64,000 nucleotides of DNA from assembly GCF_022179445.1 (NCBI RefSeq), contig NZ_BPQU01000022.1, positions 1 through 64,000 on the forward strand, read 5' to 3'. This DNA comes from Methylobacterium mesophilicum (GTDB lineage: Bacteria; Pseudomonadota; Alphaproteobacteria; Rhizobiales; Beijerinckiaceae). The position numbers and the translations under genes are program-made. The notes under the pieces are model-generated. The model was not told the origin of the DNA. It was given only the letters and a program-made list of their open reading frames with translations, and searched no databases. Shown in pieces: positions 59,846 through 64,000 of this stretch (within the stretch, counting starts at the first letter, position 1; the number at the start of each line of letters is the position of its first letter).

Positions 59846-59875
59846 ATACGAACCGAGCCGGCCCGGAACGCTGCA

Positions 59876-60424
59876 ATGATTTTTTCGACCGATGCGTCTG
59901 GTCGGTTCGTCTATCTCAGTGGTGAGTGGTCCGAGATCACGGGGCAGGACCGGTCGGCCGCGCTGGGTCTCGGCTGGCTCGACCGCGTCCCCGAGACCGA
60001 CCGGGCGACCATCCAGGACGTGTTCAGCCGGGCCGCGGCCGCCGTCAGCGAATTCAGCCTGCGCTTCCGGCTGCACTGCGCCGACGGAAGCGTGCGGTGG
60101 CTCGGCGCCGGGGGCCTGCCCTCGTTCGGCCCCCCGGATTCGACCTTCCTGGGCTATCTCGGCTCGATGATCGAGATGACCCCGAGCGCCACGGACGGGA
60201 TGCAAGCCTACGGCCATGTCGGCCGCTACCTGCCGCCGCCGACGCATCATGCGACCGCGCCGCAGGATCACCTGGACCGGATCGCCGACCACCTGATCAT
60301 CGCCCACTCGCTGATCGAGGGCGACGGCGCCAAGAGCGCCCTGCCGGGCCTGCGCGCCGCCCTGTTCGAGGTCGGGCGCGCCATCGCCCGCCGGAGCACG
60401 GAAACGCCGAACGCCTACAACTGA
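59876..60424 (+). CDS. Stand-alone PAS domain protein
   Basis: The 182-residue protein holds one PAS/PAC fold: DASGRFVYLSGEWSEITG, then LGWLDRVPETDRATI, then FRLHCADGSVRWLGAGGLPSFG, and GYLGSMIEM. A His-rich linker and a C-terminal helical segment (LDRIADHLIIAHSLIEGDG) follow. No kinase, GGDEF or DNA-binding output domain is present, so it may act through a partner. Confidence 0.75.
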   Translation: MIFSTDASGRFVYLSGEWSEITGQDRSAALGLGWLDRVPETDRATIQDVFSRAAAAVSEFSLRFRLHCADGSVRWLGAGGLPSFGPPDSTFLGYLGSMIEMTPSATDGMQAYGHVGRYLPPPTHHATAPQDHLDRIADHLIIAHSLIEGDGAKSALPGLRAALFEVGRAIARRSTETPNAYN

Positions 60425-60567
60425 CGGGTCCCCATCGTTCACGGTCCACGACAGGGCACAACCGCCGGGTGCCGGACCGGTCGTTGCGGGCGAAGCCGGT
60501 GACGAAACGCGACACGCCGCATCCGTCTCGGCAGCAAAACCCGTCGCATCGCAGCTGACAGGCGCGC

Positions 60568-60598
60568 TCCCTCCCCCCTCTGCGGGGGAGGGTGGGCC
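60568..60598. repeat. C-rich/G-rich hairpin repeat, family B copy 3
   Basis: CTCCCTCCCCCCTCTGCGGGG is followed by GAGGGTGGGCC. It is the same element as at 43808 and in the opposite orientation to the copy at 60729. Confidence 0.7.
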
Positions 60599-60728
60599 GG
60601 CCGTCAGGCCGGGTCGGGAGAGGGGAGCCCGGGCTCAGGACATGGCGCGGCCGGCATGACGGGCAAAGCTTGTTTCTGCGCCGTCGCTCCCCTTTTGCGG
60701 GACTTCGTCCCGGCCCGACCGCCTTCGC

Positions 60729-60760
60729 GGGCCACCCTCCCCCTCTGCGGGGGAGGGAAC
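60729..60760. repeat. C-rich/G-rich hairpin repeat, family B copy 4
   Basis: GGGCCACCCTCCCCCTCTGC is followed by GGGGGAGGGAACGCGCG. Read on the other strand it matches copy 1 and copy 3, so copies 3 and 4 form an inverted pair about 130 bp apart. Confidence 0.7.
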
Positions 60761-60922
60761 GCGCGTGTTGGCCTCGGACAGATGTATTTTGCGGCCGCGA
60801 ACCATCCGGACTGCGATCTGTGAATCCGGTAGCTCGTGCGGGGTAGGGGCCCCGCGCTCCATCCTGCGCCCGCGCCGCCCACACCGATGCGGGCATCCGG
60901 TGGCCGCTGCGGGGGCGGGACG

Positions 60923-61630
60923 CTAGCGCTGCCCGCGCCGGAGCAGGAACACCCCCTGGGCGCCGAACAGGTTCCAAACCCACCAGGGCATGGAGAAGCG
61001 CATCGGCCGGCCCCGGCCGTCCAGGGCGGTGGCGGTCTCGATCTCGGCGCCGATGAGCCGGCACAGGCCGACGAAGTCGCGGATCGTGCAATGGTGGATG
61101 TTGGGCGTCTCCCACCAGGCATCCGGCATGATCTCGGTGACCGGCATCCGGCCGCGCAGGGCCAGCTCCGAGCGCACCCGCCAATGCCCGAAATTCGGGA
61201 ACGAGATGATCACCTGCCGGCCGATGCGCAGCAGGTGCTCCAGCACGATCCGGGGATTGCGGGTCGCCTGGATGGTCTGGGACAGCACGACCACGTCGAA
61301 GGCGTCGTCCGGATAGTTCTCCAGGTCGGTGTCGGCGTCGCCCTGGATCACCGACAGGCCCCGGGCCAGGCAGGCGTTGACCCCGTCCCGGGACAATTCG
61401 ATCCCGCGGCCGTCGATGCCGCGCCGGTCGCGCAGCAGCGCCAGCAGGGAGCCGTCGCCGCAGCCGATATCGAGGACGCGGGCGCCCGCCGGCATCAACC
61501 CGAGCACGACGATGTGGTCGACGCGGGCGCCGCCGCCCTCGGCGGTGCGGGGGAGGGTGTCGGTGGATTGCCACGGCGCGCCGGGGGCGGCCTTGCCCGA
61601 GGAACCCTTGAACAGCATCGAGCCGCTCAT
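60923..61630 (-). CDS. metW: Methionine biosynthesis protein MetW
   Basis: The 235-residue SAM-dependent methyltransferase-fold protein partners with MetX in alphaproteobacterial homoserine acylation. The glycine-rich SAM motif is VLDIGCGDGSLLALL, followed by GIELSRDGVNACLARG, QGDADTDLENYPDDAFDVVVLSQTIQ and NFGHWRVR. The ATG at 61630 overlaps the metX stop (ATGA), giving tight coupling. The first 30 residues are variable. Confidence 0.94.
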   Translation of the reverse strand: MSGSMLFKGSSGKAAPGAPWQSTDTLPRTAEGGGARVDHIVVLGLMPAGARVLDIGCGDGSLLALLRDRRGIDGRGIELSRDGVNACLARGLSVIQGDADTDLENYPDDAFDVVVLSQTIQATRNPRIVLEHLLRIGRQVIISFPNFGHWRVRSELALRGRMPVTEIMPDAWWETPNIHHCTIRDFVGLCRLIGAEIETATALDGRGRPMRFSMPWWVWNLFGAQGVFLLRRGQR

Positions 61631-62832
61631 AGGCCGCGGGCCCGGGCGGCGGCGTCGATGAAGCCCCGGGCGGCCGAGAACATCGCCGGCTCGTCGAGCA
61701 GGAAGGCGTCGTGGCCCTTGTCGGTCTCGACCTCGACGAAGGCGACCGGGGCTGCGGCGGCGTTCAGGGCGTGCACGATCACCCGGGACTCGGAGGTCGG
61801 GAACAGCCAGTCGGAGGTGAACGAGATCAGGCAGAACCGGGTCTTGATCCCCCGGAACGCGTTGGCCAGCGCGCCGCCATGGTCCTCGGCGAGGTCGAAA
61901 TAGTCCATCGCCCGGGTGAGGTAGAGGTAGGCGTTGGCGTCGAACCGCTCGACGAAGCTCAGGCCCTGGTGGCGCAGGTAGCTCTCGATCTGGAAGTCGG
62001 CGTTGAACGAGAAGGTCGGGGCCGAGCCGCCCTGGAACCGCCGTCCGAACTTCCGGTGCAAGGCCGGCTCGGACAGGTAAGTGATGTGCGCGCCCATCCG
62101 GGCGACGCCGAGCCCCTTGGACGGCCGTGTGCCCTCCTCGAGGTAGCGCCCGTCCGCCCAGGCCGGGTCGGCCATGATCGCCTGCCGGCCGACCTCGTGG
62201 AACGCGATGTTCTGCGCCGAGTGGCGCGGGCCCGTGGCGATCGGCATCGCGGCGAAGACCCGGTCGGGATAGAGCGCCGCCCATTGCAGCACCTGCATCC
62301 CGCCCATCGAGCCGCCGATGCACAAGAACAGGTCGCGCACGCCGAGCCGCTCCAGCAGCATCATCTGGGCGCGGACCATGTCGCGGATCGTCACCAGCGG
62401 GAAGTTCAGCCCGTAGGGCCGCCCGGTGGCGGGATCGATCGAGGCGGGGCCGGTGGAGCCCATGCACGACCCGATCACGTTCGAGCAGACGACGAAGTAG
62501 CGGTCGGTGTCCACCGGCTTGCCGGGGCCGACCAGGGTCTCCCACCAGCCGGGCTTGCCGGTGAGCGGATGCGGATGGGCGAAATACTGGTCGCCGGTGA
62601 GCGCGTGGCAGATCAGCACCGCGTTCGTGCCCGCTTCGTTCAGGGTGCCGGCGGTCTGGTAGGCGATCTGGAAGGGCGCGAGCTCGACGCCGGCGTCGGT
62701 CAGCAGCGGCGCGTCCGCGCCGAACCGCATGACCAGGCTTTTCGGGTCGAGCGCCTGCGAAGGCTCCGACAGGCGCCCGGTCGTCTCGTCGATCGGGTCC
62801 GGCCGCAGGGCCGTGTCCGGTTGGGTATCCAT
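61627..62832 (-). CDS. metX: Homoserine O-acetyltransferase
   Basis: The 401-residue alpha/beta hydrolase makes O-acetylhomoserine (or the succinyl ester) for methionine synthesis. The catalytic triad is visible: S175 in GGSMGGMQ, D341 in TSDWLFP and H374 in DKGHDAF. The N-terminal 30 residues are variable. It is the first gene of the metX-metW operon. No SAM riboswitch could be recognised in the 156 bp upstream. Confidence 0.95.
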   Translation of the reverse strand: MDTQPDTALRPDPIDETTGRLSEPSQALDPKSLVMRFGADAPLLTDAGVELAPFQIAYQTAGTLNEAGTNAVLICHALTGDQYFAHPHPLTGKPGWWETLVGPGKPVDTDRYFVVCSNVIGSCMGSTGPASIDPATGRPYGLNFPLVTIRDMVRAQMMLLERLGVRDLFLCIGGSMGGMQVLQWAALYPDRVFAAMPIATGPRHSAQNIAFHEVGRQAIMADPAWADGRYLEEGTRPSKGLGVARMGAHITYLSEPALHRKFGRRFQGGSAPTFSFNADFQIESYLRHQGLSFVERFDANAYLYLTRAMDYFDLAEDHGGALANAFRGIKTRFCLISFTSDWLFPTSESRVIVHALNAAAAPVAFVEVETDKGHDAFLLDEPAMFSAARGFIDAAARARGL

Positions 62833-62988
62833 GCGGGACTTGACGACCGTGTGTCGGCGATCCCGGTCCGCGGCAGGGGGCGCGGTGTCGCGAGACCCGC
62901 CCCACTCGCCCGACGCGGCCAGCGAGACCGGGAGGTAATGCGCGCGGCCGCGAGCGTCAACGCGCGCCCATCGCGGAGCGGGACTGGT

Positions 62989-63168
62989 TCAGGCGAGCGG
63001 CGCCGCCATCAGCGCCAGCCCGAGGGCGGGAAGGCCGAGCGCCAGGACGGCCCTCGCGTCGAGCCGGTCGGCGCGCACGCCGCCGCGCCAGCTCCGGCTC
63101 GCGACGTTCTCGACGCAGAGCCCGGACAGGACGAGCGCGCACCCGACGATCGCCTGGATCGAAACCAT
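62989..63168 (-). CDS. Small membrane protein
   Basis: The 59-residue ORF (ATG 63168) has two hydrophobic segments (IQAIVGCALVLSGLCV and AVLALGLPALGLALMAAPLA) with an Arg/Asp-rich turn between. It lies upstream of metX on the same strand. No family is recognised. Confidence 0.45.
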   Translation of the reverse strand: MVSIQAIVGCALVLSGLCVENVASRSWRGGVRADRLDARAVLALGLPALGLALMAAPLA

Positions 63169-63317
63169 GGAAACCTCATCGCGCCGGCCGCGCGACGGAA
63201 CGCGGCCCAGGATCACGGCTGGGGAAGTGCGCGGGGGGGCCGCAGGTTCCTCCGAATCGCCGCCGGGGCGGTCATACCTTTGGCCCCCCTCCGGTCGCCC
63301 CGCGCCTGCCCCCGGCC

Positions 63318-63485
63318 TCAGCGGATCGCGGTCGCGCAGGCGGCGAACACCATCGCGGCCCCGACCACCGCGATGCAGCCGTTCGCCCACGGGGCGGCCT
63401 CCGCCCGGCGCAGCCGACAGTCGGCGGCCACCGAGGTGAGGATCCCGATCAGGAACAGGCTGCAGGGGATCAGGTCACCGGGCAT
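63318..63485 (-). CDS. Small membrane protein
   Basis: The 55-residue ORF (ATG 63485) has two hydrophobic helices (LIPCSLFLIGILTSVAA and NGCIAVVGAAMVFAACA) and a short basic loop. It resembles the neighbouring 62989 ORF in size and type. The function is unknown. Confidence 0.45.
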   Translation of the reverse strand: MPGDLIPCSLFLIGILTSVAADCRLRRAEAAPWANGCIAVVGAAMVFAACATAIR

Positions 63486-63669
63486 AGGGATCCGTCCAGA
63501 GGAACGCGGGACGCGACGCGTCCGACGCGGCCCCTTCTCTGGGATCAACAGGCCGAAACGTGGCGGGTGCCCCGCGGCATTTGCGCGTCGCCGCTGTTCC
63601 GCGGGGCGGAGGCTCCCGGCCGCGCCGCGGAGCCTTTCGGCTGCCGCGCGCGCTCCCGGACGGTCGGGC

Positions 63670-63966
63670 TCAGAGCTTGGCCGCGGCCGGCGGACCCGAA
63701 AAGTCCTCGGGGCCCATGTCGAGCAGGTCGTTCGGGGTCGCGGTCTTGTCGTAGGCGGCACTGGCCGCGGCCTCGATCGCCGCCTGGTTCCGGGCGAACA
63801 GGTCGAGGGGTGCGAGGTCGGCCCCGCCGGCGAACGTCTGGCGCAGAACCGGGATCGGAACGTCGATCCCGATCACCCGCTCGCCGTTGGTCATGGCGAA
63901 CCGGATCAGGTTGTCGTCGGCGGCCAGGATGTGGGCGCCGCCGTCCAGGTAGCGGGTGAGGGGCAT
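63670..63966 (-). CDS. Small hypothetical protein, DUF1488-like
   Basis: The 98-residue protein begins MPLTRYLDGGAHILAADDNL, continues with MTNGERVIGIDVPIPVLRQTFAG, and has a helix LDLFARNQAAIEAAASAAY. The pattern of a strand pair followed by a helix with N-x-AAIEAAA resembles DUF1488, but the match is partial. It is cytosolic, and its role is unknown. Confidence 0.6.
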   Translation of the reverse strand: MPLTRYLDGGAHILAADDNLIRFAMTNGERVIGIDVPIPVLRQTFAGGADLAPLDLFARNQAAIEAAASAAYDKTATPNDLLDMGPEDFSGPPAAAKL

Positions 63967-64000
63967 GGGAGCGGTCCTTTCACGGTCCAGTCGCGGACCA

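Larger units (their letters stand above)
60425..60922. other. 498-bp intergenic region carrying two inverted copies of repeat family B
   Basis: No gene is supported. Two copies of the family B hairpin lie here in opposite orientation (60568-60598 and 60729-60760), together with flanking GGGCC text. The 130 bp between them read like non-coding sequence. It separates the PAS gene from the end of the metX-metW operon. Confidence 0.5.

Noticed and set aside
60923..62905. A single 660-codon frame covering metW and metX
   Set aside because: Only the part from 61630 has the MetW sequence; upstream the frame is a shadow of metX, which is read in another frame with an intact catalytic triad.
62833..62990. 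Possible SAM riboswitch upstream of metX
   Set aside because: SAM-II elements precede metX or metA in other alphaproteobacteria, but the conserved core sequence and pseudoknot could not be matched on the minus strand here. A covariance-model search would decide.
1..64000. CRISPR arrays, rRNA operons, prophage or transposase genes
   Set aside because: No regularly spaced direct repeats, rRNA sequence, or transposase, integrase or phage structural motifs were found on either strand.

Overview
The window is a high-GC alphaproteobacterial chromosome segment, most likely from a Methylobacterium-like member of the Hyphomicrobiales (Rhizobiales). This rests on a complete 14-gene nuo operon followed by birA, ribonuclease J, methylmalonyl-CoA epimerase and a DUF1467 gene; a MucR-family regulator; a phasin; a metX-metW operon; and rpoZ-rsh close to smpB-dapA. 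No rRNA, CRISPR array, prophage or transposase gene was seen. The only RNA gene recognised is a tRNA-Asp.

Layout. Positions 1-3761 hold a MocR-type regulator divergent from a DUF1127 gene, a RidA gene, an EamA exporter and tRNA-Asp. Positions 4104-20088 hold nuoA-N on the plus strand. This operon carries two tiny related coiled-coil ORFs (between nuoE and nuoF, and between nuoF and nuoG), a NuoE with a long C-terminal extension ending in a helix-hairpin-helix-like module, and a NuoL with a very His-rich loop. Positions 20146-27608 hold birA, rnj, mce, a DUF1467 gene, thrS and a PAS-GGDEF protein.

Positions 27600-38300 are an accessory-looking stretch of short genes. Many have signal peptides and low-complexity sequence; a MucR homologue without the usual zinc ligands, a PilZ-like protein and a phasin lie among them. 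Two near-perfect palindromes with the core TGCAGTGCA, one directly upstream of the phasin, suggest a PhaR-type operator shared by at least two transcription units.

Positions 38404-45560 hold a molybdopterin oxidoreductase divergent from a BON/OmpA-like protein whose OmpA domain appears split by a Lys/Ala/Ser-rich insert, small membrane proteins, a YidB-like protein, and a DUF4926/DUF6883 gene pair with the architecture of a toxin-antitoxin module, bracketed by two copies of a palindromic repeat. Positions 45863-49526 are the fatty-acid synthesis cluster fabD-fabG-acpP-fabF on the minus strand. Positions 49842-59299 hold rpoZ, rsh, a NYN/LabA-like nuclease, a peroxiredoxin, a PrlF-YhaV toxin-antitoxin pair, smpB, dapA and a soluble lytic transglycosylase. 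Positions 59423-63966 hold a short regulator-like ORF, an orphan PAS protein, the metX-metW operon and small hypothetical genes.

Three families of dispersed palindromic repeats occupy intergenic spaces: family A (about 110 bp with 16-bp arms), family B (a C-rich/G-rich hairpin) and family C (a short element with GCATCATC/GATGATGC or related arms). Family A shows a compensatory base change between copies. Functional assignments come from recognising sequence motifs only; no database search was run.
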